Below, in pieces: positions 11,838 to 24,365 of a stretch of 64,000 bases of DNA. Every line of letters begins with the position of its first letter. Positions within the stretch are counted from its first letter, which is position 1. The stretch is from Aulostomus chinensis (lineage: Eukaryota; Chordata; Actinopteri; Syngnathiformes; Aulostomidae), in the NCBI GenBank assembly GCA_037954235.1, contig JBBMOA010000043.1:1-64000 (forward strand), given 5' to 3'. A program made the translations under genes and the position numbers. Under the pieces are notes generated by a model. That model ran no database searches, was not told the origin of the DNA, and saw only the letters and a list, made by a program, of their open reading frames with translations.

Positions 11838-14800
11838 ATGAAGTGTTCATTTTGGCCTTCTCTCGCTGAGAAAACACTATTTGTGACCTGTGATACAAAA
11901 ATGCCATAACTTTTGTTCAAAGTGAGTTTTCAGTCAAGTTTCAAACTGAAAGCATAGAAAGATGCATAAACTTGAAGTTACAGCTTGATTTCAGTGAGTT
12001 TTCATCAAAATACAGGAGTTCTGCATGAAGTGTTCATTTTGGCCTTCTCTCGCTGAGAAAACGCTATTTGTGACCTGCGACACAGAACAGCCATAACTTT
12101 TGTTCAAAGTGAGTTTTCAGTCAAGTTTCAACCTGAAAGCATACCAAGATGCATAAACTTGAAGTTACAGCTTGATTTCAGTGAGTTTTCATCAAAATAC
12201 AGGAGTTCTGCATGAAGTGTTCATTTTGGCCTTCTCTCGCTGAGAAAACACTATTTGTGACCTGTGATACAAAAATGCCATAACTTTTGTTCAAAGTGAG
12301 TTTTCAGTCAAGTTTCAACCTGAAAGCATAGAAAGATGCATAAACTTGAAGTTAAAGCTTGATTTCAGTGAGTTTTCATCAAAATACAGGAGTTCTGCAT
12401 GAAGTGTTCATTTTGGCCTTCTCTCGCTGAGAAAACACTATTTGTGACCTGTGATACAAAAATGCCATAACTTTTGTTCAAAGTGAGTTTTCAGTCAAGT
12501 TTCAACCTGAAAGCATAGAAAGATGCATAAACTTGAAGTTACAGCTTGATTTCAGTGAGTTTTCATCAAAATACAGGAGTTCTGCATGAAGTGTTCATTT
12601 TGGCCTTCTCTCGCTGAGAAAACACTATTTGTGACCTGTGATACAAAAATGCCATAACTTTTGTTCAAAGTGAGTTTTCAGTCAAGTTTCAACCTGAAAG
12701 CATAGAAAGATGCATAAACTTGAAGTTACAGCTTGATTTCAGTGAGTTTTCATCAAAATACAGGAGTTCTGCATGAAGTGTTCATTTTGGCCTTCTCTCG
12801 CTGAGAAAACACTATTTGTGACCTGTGATACAAAAATGCCATAACTTTTGTTCAAAGTGAGTTTTCAGTCAAGTTTCAACCTGAAAGCATAGAAAGATGC
12901 ATAAACTTGAAGTTACAGCTTGATTTCAGTGAGTTTTCATCAAAATACAGGAGTTCTGCATGAAGTGTTCATTTTGGCCTTCTCTCGCTGAGAAAACGCT
13001 ATTTGTGACCTGCGACACAGAACAGCCATAACTTTTGTTCAAAGTGAGTTTTCAGTCAAGTTTCAACCTGAAAGCATAGAAAGATGCATAAACTTGAAGT
13101 TACAGCTTGATTTCAGTGAGTTTTCATCAAAATACAGGAGTTCTGCATGAAGTGTTCATTTTGGCCTTCTCTCGCTGAGAAAACGCTATTTGTGACCTGC
13201 GACACAGAACAGCCATAACTTTTGTTCAAAGTGAGTTTTCTGTCAAGTTTCAACCTGAAAGCATAGAAAGATGCAGAAACTTGAAGTTACAGCTTGATTT
13301 CAGTGAGTTTTCATCAAAATACAGGAGTTCTGCATGAAGTGTTCATTTTGGCCTTCTCTCGCTGAGAAAACACTATTTGTGACCTGTGATACAAAAATGC
13401 CAAAACTTTTGTTCAAAGTGAGTTTTCAGTCAAGTTTCAACCTGAAAGCATAGAAAGATGCATAAACTTGAAGTTACTGCTTGATTTCAGTGAGTTTTCA
13501 TCAAAATACAGGAGTTCTGCATGAAGTGTTCATTTTGGCCTTCTCTCGCTGAGAAAACACTATTTGTGACCTGTGATACAAAAATGCCATAACTTTTGTT
13601 CCAAGTGAGTTTTCAGTCAAGTTTCAACCTGAAAGCATAGAAAGATGCATAAACTTGAAGTTACAGCTTGATTTCAGTGAGTTTTCATCAAAATACAGGA
13701 GTTCTGCATGAAGTGTTCATTTTGGCCTTCTCTCGCTGAGAAAACACTATTTGTGACCTGTGATACAAAAATGCCATAACTTTTGTTCAAAGTGAGTTTT
13801 CAGTCAAGTTTCAACCTGTAAGCATAGAAAGATGCATAAACTTGAAGTTACAGCTTGATTTCAGTGAGTTTTCATCAAAATACAGGAGTTCTGCATGAAG
13901 TGTTCATTTTGGCCTTCTCTCGCTGAGAAAACACTATTTGTGACCTGTGATACAAAAATGCCATAACTTTTGTTCAAAGTGAGTTTTCAGTCAAGTTTCA
14001 ACCTGAAAGCATAGAAAGATGCAGAAACTTGAAGTTACAGCTTGATTTCAGTGAGTTTTCATCAAAATACAGGAGTTCTGCATGAAGAGTTCATTTTGGC
14101 CTTCTCTCGCTGAGAAAACACTATTTGTGACCTGTGATACAAAAATGTCATAACTTTTGTTCAAAGTGAGTTTTCAGTCAAGTTTCAACCTGAAAGCATA
14201 GAAAGATGCATAAACTTGAAGTTACAGCTTGATTTCAGTGAGTTTTCATCAAAATACAGGAGTTCTGCATGAAGTGTTCATTTTGGCCTTCTCTCGCTGA
14301 GAAAACACTATTTGTGACCTGTGATACAAAAATGCCATAACTTTTGTTCAAAGTGAGTTTTCAGTCAAGTTTCAACCTGAAAGCATAGAAAGATGCATAA
14401 ACTTGAAGTTACAGCTTGATTTCAGTGAGTTTTCATCAAAATACAGGAGTTCTGCATGAAGTGTTCATTTTGGCCTTCTCTCGCTGAGAAAACGCTATTT
14501 GTGACCTGTGATACAAAAATGCCATAACTTTTGTTCAAAGTGAGTTTTCAGTCAAGTTTCAACCTGAAAGCATAGAAAGATGCATAAACTTGAAGTTACA
14601 GCTTGATTTCAGTGAGTTTTCATCAAAATACAGGAGTTCTGCATGAAGTGTTCATTTTGGCCTTCTCTCACTGAGAAAACGCGATTTGTGACCTGCGACA
14701 CAGAACAGCCATAACTTTTGTTCAAAGTGAGTTTTCTGTCAAGTTTCAACCTGAAAGCATAGAAAGATGCATAAACTTGAAGTTACAGCTTGATTTCAGT

Positions 14801-17800
14801 GAGTTTTCATCAAAATACAGGAGTTCTGCATGAAGTGTTCATTTTGGCCTTCTCTCGCTGAGAAAACACTATTTGTGACCTGTGATACAAAAATGCCAAA
14901 ACTTTTGTTCAAAGTGAGTTTTCAGTCAAGTTTCAACCTGAAAGCATAGAAAGATGCATAAACTTGAAGTTACTGCTTGATTTCAGTGAGTTTTCATCAA
15001 AATACAGGAGTTCTGCATGAAGTGTTCATTTTGGCCTTCTCTCGCTGAGAAAACACTATTTGTGACCTGTGATACAAAAATGCCATAACTTTTGTTCCAA
15101 GTGAGTTTTCAGTCAAGTTTCAACCTGAAAGCATAGAAAGATGCATAAACTTGAAGTTACAGCTTGATTTCAGTGAGTTTTCATCAAAATACAGGAGTTC
15201 TGCATGAAGTGTTCATTTTGGCCTTCTCTCGCTGAGAAAACACTATTTGTGACCTGTGATACAAAAATGCCATAACTTTTGTTCAAAGTGAGTTTTCAGT
15301 CAAGTTTCAACCTGTAAGCATAGAAAGATGCATAAACTTGAAGTTACAGCTTGATTTCAGTGAGTTTTCATCAAAATACAGGAGTTCTGCATGAAGTGTT
15401 CATTTTGGCCTTCTCTCGCTGAGAAAACACTATTTGTGACCTGTGATACAAAAATGCCATAACTTTTGTTCAAAGTGAGTTTTCAGTCAAGTTTCAACCT
15501 AAAAGCATAGAAAGATGCATAAACTTGAAGTTAAAGCTTGATTTCAGTGAGTTTTCATCAAAATACAGGAGTTCTGCATGAAGTGTCCATTTTGGCCTTC
15601 TCTCGCTGAGAAAACACTATTTGTGACCTGTGATACAAAAATGCCATAACTTTTGTTCAAAGTGAGTTTTCAGTCAAGTTTCAACCTGAAAGCATAGAAA
15701 GATGCATAAACTTCAAGTTACAGCTTGATTTCAGTGAGTTTTCATCAAAATACAGGAGTTCTGCATGAAGAGTTCATTTTGGCCTTCTCTCGCTGAGAAA
15801 ACACTATTTGTGACCTGTGATACAAAAATGTCATAACTTTTGTTCAAAGTGAGTTTTCAGTCAAGTTTCAACCTGAAAGCATAGAAAGATGCATAAACTT
15901 GAAGTTACAGCTTGATTTCAGTGAGTTTTCATCAAAATACAGGAGTTCTGCATGAAGTGTTCATTTTGGCCTTCTCTCGCTGAGAAAACGCTATTTGTGA
16001 CCTGCGACACAGAACAGCCATAACTTTTGTTCAAAGTGAGTTTTCAGTCAAGTTTCAACCTGAAAGCATAGAAAGATGCATAAACTTGAAGTTACAGCTT
16101 GATTTCAGTGAGTTTTCATCAAAATACAGGAGTTCTGCATGAAGTGTTCATTTTGGCCTTCTCTCACTGAGAAAACGCGATTTGTGACCTGCGACACAGA
16201 ACAGCCATAACTTTTGTTCAAAGTGAGTTTTCTGTCAAGTTTCAACCTGAAAGCATAGAAAGATGCATAAACTTGAAGTTACAGCTTGATTTCAGTGAGT
16301 TTTCATCAAAATACAGGAGTTCTGCATGAAGTGTTCATTTTGGCCTTCTCTCGCTGAGAAAACACTATTTGTGACCTGTGATACAAAAATGCCAAAACTT
16401 TTGTTCAAAGTGAGTTTTCAGTCAAGTTTCAACCTGAAAGCATAGAAAGATGCATAAACTTGAAGTTACTGCTTGATTTCAGTGAGTTTTCATCAAAATA
16501 CAGGAGTTCTGCATGAAGTGTTCATTTTGGCCTTCTCTCGCTGAGAAAACACTATTTGTGACCTGTGATACAAAAATGCCATAACTTTTGTTCCAAGTGA
16601 GTTTTCAGTCAAGTTTCAACCTGAAAGCATAGAAAGATGCATAAACTTGAAGTTACAGCTTGATTTCAGTGAGTTTTCATCAAAATACAGGAGTTCTGCA
16701 TGAAGTGTTCATTTTGGCCTTCTCTCGCTGAGAAAACACTATTTGTGACCTGTGATACAAAAATGCTATAACTTTTGTTCAAAGTGAGTTTTCAGTCAAG
16801 TTTCAACCTGAAAGCATAGAAAGATGCATAAACTTGAAGTTACAGCTTGATTTCAGTGAGTTTTCATCAAAATACAGGAGTTCTGCATGAAGTGTTCATT
16901 TTGGCCTTCTCTCGCTGAGAAAACACTATTTGTGACCTGTGATACAAAAATGCCATAACTTTTGTTCAAAGTGAGTTTTCAGTCAAGTTTCAACCTGAAA
17001 GCATAGAAAGATGCATAAAGTTGAAGTTAAAGCTTGATTTCAGTGAGTTTTCATCAAAATACAGGAGTTCTGCATGAAGTGTTCATTTTGGCCTTCTCTC
17101 GCTGAGAAAACACTATTTGTGACCTGTGATACAAAAATGCCATAACTTTTGTTCAAAGTGAGTTTTCAGTCAAGTTTCAACCTGAAAGCATAGAAAGATG
17201 CATAAACTTGAAGTTACAGCTTGATTTCAGTGAGTTTTCATCAAAATACAGGAGTTCTGCATGAAGTGTTCATTTTGGCCTTCTCTCGCTGAGAAAACGC
17301 TATTTGTGACCTGCGACACAGAACAGCCATAACTTTTGTTCAAAGTGAGTTTTCAGTCAAGTTTCAACCTGAAAGCATAGAAAGATGCAGAAACTTGAAG
17401 TTACAGCTTGATTTCAGTGAGTTTTCATCAAAATACAGGAGTTCTGCATGAAGTGTTCATTTTGGCCTTCTCTCGCTGAGAAAACACTATTTGTGACCTG
17501 TGATACAAAAATGCCATAACTTTTGTTCAAAGTGAGTTTTCAGTCAAGTTTCAACCTGAAAGCATAGAAAGATGCATAAACTTGAAGTTACAGCTTGATT
17601 TCAGTGAGTTTTCATCAAAATAAAGGAGTTCTGCATGAAGTGTTCATTTTGGCCTTCTCTCGCTGAGAAAACACTATTTGTGACCTGTGATACAAAAATG
17701 CCATAACTTTTGTTCAAAGTGAGTTTTCAGTCAAGTTTCAACCTGAAAGCATAGAAAGATGCATAAACTTGAAGTTACAGCTTGATTTCAGTGAGTTTTC

Positions 17801-19129
17801 ATCAAAATACAGGAGTTCTGCATGAAGTGTTCATTTTGGCCTTCTCTCGCTGAGAAAACACTATTTGTGACCTGTGATACAAAAATGCCATAACTTTTGT
17901 TCAAAGTGAGTTTTCAGTCAAGTTTCAACCTGAAAGCATAGAAAGATGCATAAACTTGAAGTTACAGCTTGATTTCAGTGAGTTTTCATCAAAATACAGG
18001 AGTTCTGCATGAAGTGTTCATTTTGGCCTTCTCTCGCTGAGAAAACACTATTTGTGACCTGCGACACGGAACAGCCATAACTTTTGTTCAAAGTGAGTTT
18101 TCAGTCAAGTTTCAACCTGAAAGCATAGAAAGATGCATAAACTTGAAGTTACAGCTTGATTTCAGTGAGTTTTCATCAAAATACAGGAGTTCTGCATGAA
18201 GTGTTCATTTTGGCCTTCTCTCGCTGAGAAAACGCTATTTGTGACCTGCGACACAGAACAGCCATAACTTTTTTCAAAGTGAGTTTTCAGTCAAGTTTCA
18301 ACCTGAAAGCATAGAAAGATGCATAAACTTGAAGTTACAGCTTGATTTCAGTGAGTTTTCCTCAAAATACAGGAGTTCTGCATGAAGTGTTCATTTTGGC
18401 CTTCTCTCGCTGAGAAAACGCTATTTGTGACCTGTGACACAGAACAGCCATAACTTTTGTTCAAAGTGAGTTTTCTGTCAAGTTTCAACCTGAAAGCATA
18501 GAAAGATGCATAAACTTGAAGTTACAGCTTGATTTCAGTGAGTTTTCATCAAAATACAGGAGTTCTGCATGAAGTGTTCATTTTGGCCTTCTCTCGCTGA
18601 GAAAACGCTATTTGTGACCTGCGACACAGAACAGCCATAACTTTTGTTCAAAGTGAGTTTTCAGTCAAGTTTCAACCTGAAAGCATAGAAAGATGCATAA
18701 ACTTGAAGTTACAGCTTGATTTCAGTGAGTTTTCATCAAAATACAGGAGTTCTGCATGAAGTGTTCATTTTGGCCTTCTCTCGCTGAGAAAACACTATTT
18801 GTGACCTGTGATACAAAAATGCCATAACTTTTGTTCAAAGTGAGTTTTCAGTCAAGTTTCAACCTAAAAGCATAGAAAGATGCATAAACTTGAAGTTACA
18901 GCTTGATTTCAGTGAGTTTTCATCAAAATACAGGAGTTCTGCATGAAGTGTCCATTTTGGCCTTCTCTCGCTGAGAAAACACTATTTGTGACCTGTGATA
19001 CAAAAATGCCATAACTTTTGTTCAAAGTGAGTTTTCAGTCAAGTTTCAACCTGAAAGCATAGAAAGATGCATAAACTTGAAGTTACAGCTTGATTTCAGT
19101 GAGTTTTCATCAAAATACAGGAGTTCTGC
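11090..19129 (+). repeat. Large segmental duplication, copy 2 (43 monomers)
   Basis: Colinear with 1742-9406 but two monomers longer. Type B units start at 11090, 12025, 12960, 13147, 14643, 15952, 16139, 17261, 18196, 18382 and 18569, matching copy 1 in order. The extra units are the A/B mosaic at 14456 and a CCTGTAAGC unit near 15204. They lengthen the internal spacing of the CCAAAAC-marked units (13401, 14897, 16393) from 7 to 8 monomers. Two 1-bp deletions present in copy 1 (near 3627 and 3927) and one insertion (near 5946) are absent here, so they arose after the duplication or are assembly errors. Confidence 0.9.
14456..14642 (+). repeat. Reciprocal A/B mosaic monomer, inserted unit
   Basis: Type B at position 39 (AAAACGCTATT) followed by type A at 54-65 (TGTGATACAAAAATGCC) and A95. 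It has no counterpart in duplication copy 1, where the neighbours are one monomer closer. It looks like the product of unequal exchange between an A and a B unit with a breakpoint between positions 39 and 54. Confidence 0.8.
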
Positions 19130-22100
19130 ATGAAGTGTTCATTTTGGGCCTTCTCTCGCTGAGAAAACACTATTTGTGACCTGTGATACAAAAATGCCAT
19201 AACTTTTCTTCAAAGTGAGTTTTCAGTCAAGTTTCAACCTGAAAGCATAGAAAGATGCATAAACTTGAAGTTACAGCTTGATTTCAGTGAGTTTTCATCA
19301 AAATACAGGAGTTCTGCATGAAGTGTTCATTTTGGCCTTCTCTCGCTGAGAAAACACTATTTGTGACCTGTGATACAAAAATGCCATAACTTTTGTTCAA
19401 AGTGAGTTTTCAGTCAAGTTTCAACCTGAAAGCATAGAAAGATGCATAAACTTGAAGTTACAGCTTGATTTCAGTGAGTTTTCATCAAAATACAGGAGTT
19501 CTGCATGAAGTGTTCATTTTGGCCTTCTCTCGCTGAGAAAACACTATTTGTGACCTGTGATACAAAAATGTCATAACTTTTGTTCAAAGTGAGTTTTCAG
19601 TCAAGTTTCAACCTGAAAGCATAGAAAGATGCATAAACTTGAAGTTACAGCTTGATTTCAGTGAGTTTTCATCAAAATACAGGAGTTCTGCATGAAGTGT
19701 TCATTTTGGCCTTCTCTCGCTGAGAAAACACTATTTGTGACCTGTGATACAAAAATGCCATAACTTTTGTTCAAAGTGAGTTTTCAGTCAAGTTTCAACC
19801 TGAAAGCATAAAAGATGCATAAACTTGAAGTTAAAGCTTGATTTCAGTGAGTTTTCATCAAAATACAGGAGTTCTGCATGAAGTGTTCATTTTGGCCTTC
19901 TCTCGCTGAGAAAACACTATTTGTGACCTGTGATACAAAAATGCCATAACTTTTGTTCCAAGTGAGTTTTCAGTCAAGTTTCAACCTGAAAGCATAGAAA
20001 GATGCATAAACTTGAAGTTACAGCTTGATTTCAGTGAGTTTTCATCAAAATACAGGAGTTCTGCATGAAGTGTTCATTTTGGCCTTCTCTCGCTGAGAAA
20101 ACACTATTTGTGACCTGTGATACAAAAATGCCATAACTTTTGTTCAAAGTGAGTTTTCAGTCAAGTTTCAACCTGAAAGCATAGAAAGATGCATAAACTT
20201 GAAGTTACAGCTTGATTTCAGTGAGTTTTCATCAAAATACAGGAGTTCTGCATGAAGTGTTCATTTTGGCCTTCTCTCGCTGAGAAAACGCTATTTGTGA
20301 CCTGCGACACAGAACAGCCATAACTTTTGTTCAAAGTGAGTTTTCTGTCAAGTTTCAACCTGAAAGCATAGAAAGATGCATAAACTTGAAGTTACAGCTT
20401 GATTTCAGTAAGTTTTCATCAAAATACAGGAGTTCTGCATGAAGTGTTCATTTTGGCCTTCTCTCGCTGAGAAAACACTATTTGTGACCTGTGATACAAA
20501 AATGCCATAACTTTTGTTCAAAGTGAGTTTTCAGTCAAGTTTCAACCTGAAAGCATAGAAAGATGCATAAACTTGAAGTTACAGCTTGATTTCAGTGAGT
20601 TTTCATCAAAATACAGGAGTTCTGCATGAAGTGTTCATTTTGGCCTTCTCTCGCTGAGAAAACACTATTTGTGACCTGTGATACAAAAATGCCATAACTT
20701 TTGTTCAAAGTGAGTTTTCAGTCAAGTTTCAACCTGAAAGCATAGAAAGATGCATAAACTTGAAGTTACAGCTTGATTTCAGTGAGTTTTCATCAAAATA
20801 CAGGAGTTCTGCATGAAGTGTTCATTTTGGCCTTCTCTTGCTGAGAAAACACTATTTGTGACCTGTGATACAAAAATGCCATAACTTTTGTTCAAAGTGA
20901 GTTTTCAGTCAAGTTTCAACCTGAAAGCATAGAAAGATGCATAAACTTGAAGTTACAGCTTGATTTCAGTGAGTTTTCATCAAAATACAGGAGTTCTGCA
21001 TGAAGTGTTCATTTTGGCCTTCTCTCGCTGAGAAAACACTATTTGTGACCTGTGATACAAAAATGCCATAACTTTTGTTCAAAGTGAGTTTTCAGTCAAG
21101 TTTCAACCTGAAAGCATAGAAAGATGCATAAACTTGAAGTTACAGCTTGATTTCAGTGAGTTTTCATCAAAATACAGGAGTTCTGCATGAAGTGTTCATT
21201 TTGGCCTTCTCTCGCTGAGAAAACACTATTTGTGACCTGTGATACAAAAATGCCATAACTTTTGTTCCAAGTGAGTTTTCAGTCAAGTTTCAACCTGAAA
21301 GCATAGAAAGATGCATAAACTTGAAGTTACAGCTTGATTTCAGTGAGTTTTCATCAAAATACAGGAGTTCTGCATGAAGTGTTCATTTTGGCCTTCTCTC
21401 GCTGAGAAAACAATATTTGTGACCTGTGATACAAAAATGCCATAACTTTTGTTCAAAGTGAGTTTTCAGTCAAGTTTCAACCTGAAAGCATAGAAAGATG
21501 CATAAACTTGAAGTTACAGCTTGATTTCAGTGAGTTTTCATCAAAATACAGGAGTTCTGCATGAAGTGTTCATTTTGGCCTTCTCTCGTTGAGAAAACGC
21601 TATTTGTGACCTGCGACACAGAACAGCCATAACTTTTGTTCAAAGTGAGTTTTCTGTCAAGTTTCAACCTGAAAGCATAGAAAGATGCATAAACTTGAAG
21701 TTACAGCTTGATTTCAGTGAGTTTTCATCAAAATACAGGAGTTCTGCATGAAGTGTTCATTTTGGCCTTCTCTCGCTGAGAAAACACTATTTGTGACCTG
21801 TGATACAAAAATGCCATAACTTTTGTTCAAAGTGAGTTTTCAGTCAAGTTTCAACCTGAAAGCATAGAAAGATGCATAAACTTGAAGTTACAGCTTGATT
21901 TCAGTGAGTTTTCATCAAAATACAGGAGTTCTGCATGAAGTGTTCATTTTGGCCTTCTCTCGCTGAGAAAACGCTATTTGTGACCTGCGACACAGAACAG
22001 CCATAACTTTTGTTCAAAGTGAGTTTTCTGTCAAGTTTCAACCTGAAAGCATAGAAAGATGCATAAACTTGAAGTTACAGCTTGATTTCAGTGAGTTTTC

Positions 22101-24365
22101 ATCAAAATACAGGAGTTCTGCATGAAGTGTTCATTTTGGCCTTCTCTCGCTGAGAAAACACTATTTGTGACCTGTGATACAAAAATGCCATAACTTTTGT
22201 TCAAAGTGAGTTTTCAGTCAAGTTTCAACCTGAAAGCATAGAAAGATGCATAAACTTGAAGTTACAGCTTGATTTCAGTGAGTTTTCATCAAAATACAGG
22301 AGTTCTGCATGAAGTGTTCATTTTGGCCTTCTCTCGCTGAGAAAACACTATTTGTGACCTGTGATACAAAAATGCCATAACTTTTGTTCAAAGTGAGTTT
22401 TCAGTCAAGTTTCAACCTGAAAGCATAGAAAGATGCATAAACTTGAAGTTACAGCTTGATTTCAGTGAGTTTTCATCAAAATACAGGAGTTCTGCATGAA
22501 GTGTTCATTTTGGCCTTCTCTCGCTGAGAAAACACTATTTGTGACCTGTGATACAAAAATGCCATAACTTTTGTTCAAAGTGAGTTTTCAGTCAAGTTTC
22601 AACCTGAAAGCATAGAAAGATGCATAAACTTGAAGTTACAGCTTGATTTCAGTGAGTTTTCATCAAAATACAGGAGTTCTGCATGAAGTGTTCATTTTGG
22701 CCTTCTCTCGCTGAGAAAACACTATTTGTGACCTGTGATACAAAAATGCCATAACTTTTGTTCAAAGTGAGTTTTCAGTCAAGTTTCAACCTGAAAGCAT
22801 AGAAAGATGCATAAACTTGAAGTTACAGCTTGATTTCAGTGAGTTTTCATCAAAATACAGGAGTTCTGCATGAAGTGTTCATTTTGGCCTTCTCTCGCTG
22901 AGAAAACACTATTTGTGACCTGTGATACAAAAATGCCATAACTTTTGTTCAAAGTGAGTTTTCAGTCAAGTTTCAACCTGAAAGCAAAGAAAGATGCATA
23001 AATTTGAAGTTACAGCTTGATTTCAGTGAGTTTTCATCAAAATACAGGAGTTCTGCATGAAGTGTTCATTTTGGCCTTCTCTCGCTGAGAAAACACTATT
23101 TGTGACCTGTGATACAAAAATGCCATAACTTTTGTTCAAAGTGAGTTTTCAGTCAAGTTTCAACCTGAAAGCATAGAAAGATGCATAAACTTGAAGTTAC
23201 AGCTTGATTTCAGTGAGTTTTCATCAAAATACAGGAGTTCTGCATGAAGTGTTCATTTTGGCCTTCTCTCGCTGAGAAAACGCTATTTGTGACCTGCGAC
23301 ACAGAAAAGCCATAACTTTTGTTCAAAGTGAGTTTTCTGTCAAGTTTCAACCTGAAAGCATAGAAAGATGCATAAACTTGAAGTTACAGCTTGATTTCAG
23401 TGAGTTTTCATCAAAATACAGGAGTTCTGCATGAAGTGTTCATTTTGGCCTTCTCTCGCTGAGAAAACACTATTTGTGACCTGTGATACAAAAATGCCAT
23501 AACTTTTGTTCAAAGTGAGTTTTCAGTCAAGTTTCAACCTGAAAGCATAGAAAGATGCATAAACTTGAAGTTACAGCTTGATTTCAGTGAGTTTTCATCA
23601 AAATACAGGAGTTCTGCATGAAGTGTTCATTTTGGCCTTCTCTCGCTGAGAAAACACTATTTGTCACCTGTGATACAAAAATGCCATAACTTTTGTTCAA
23701 AGTGAGTTTTCAGTCAAGTTTCAACCTGAAAGCATAGAAAGATGCATAAACTTGAAGTTACAGCTTGATTTCAGTGAGTTTTTCATCAAAATACAGGAGT
23801 TCTGCATGAAGTGTTCATTTTGGCCTTCTCTCGCTGAGAAAACACTATTTGTGACCTGTGATACAAAAATGCCATAACTTTTGTTCAAAGTGAGTTTTTA
23901 GTCAAGTTTCAACCTGAAAGCATAGAAAGATGCATAAACTTGAAGTTACAGCTTGATTTCAGTGAGTTTTCATCAAAATACAGGAGTTCTGCATGAAGTG
24001 TTCATTTTGGCCTTCTCTCGCTGAGAAACGCTATTTGTGACCTGCGACACAGAACAGCCATAACTTTTGTTCAAAGTGAGTTTTCTGTCAAGTTTCAACC
24101 TGAAAGCATAGAAAGATGCATAAACTTGAAGTTACAGCTTGATTTCAGTGAGTTTTCATCAAAATACAGGAGTTCTGCATGAAGTGTTCATTTTGGCCTT
24201 CTCTCGCTGAGAAAACACTATTTGTGACCTGTGATACAAAAATGCCATAACTTTTGTTCAAAGTGAGTTTTCAGTCAAGTTTCAACCTGAAAGCATAGAA
24301 AGATGCATAAACTTGAAGTTACAGCTTGATTTCAGTGAGTTTTCATCAAAATACAAGAGTTCTGC
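19130..24365 (+). repeat. A-rich mixed domain
   Basis: Twenty-eight units, mostly type A, with type B at 20252, 21561, 21935, 23244 and 23993. From here to about 46 kb every full type B unit carries T95, unlike the left part where half have A95. Length variants are GGGCC near 19146 (+1), GCATAAAAG near 19809 (-1), GTTTTTCATC near 23780 (+1) and GAGAAACGC near 24028 (-1). Markers TTCTCTTGCTG (20834), TTCCAAGTG (about 21266) and CAATATTTG (21411) recur near 36.5-37.5 kb. Confidence 0.85.
21935..22121 (+). repeat. Reference type B monomer
   Basis: A clean 187-bp example of the minority class. Relative to type A it has G39, C54, C57, G61, C64, A65 and T95, so it reads AAAACGCTATTTGTGACC, then TGCGACACAGAACAGCC, then GTTTTCTGTC. 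These changes travel together in dozens of units. B has three CpG dinucleotides (27-28, 38-39, 54-55) against one in A. Both additional CpG sites appear in A as the expected deamination products CA and TG. Confidence 0.97.
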
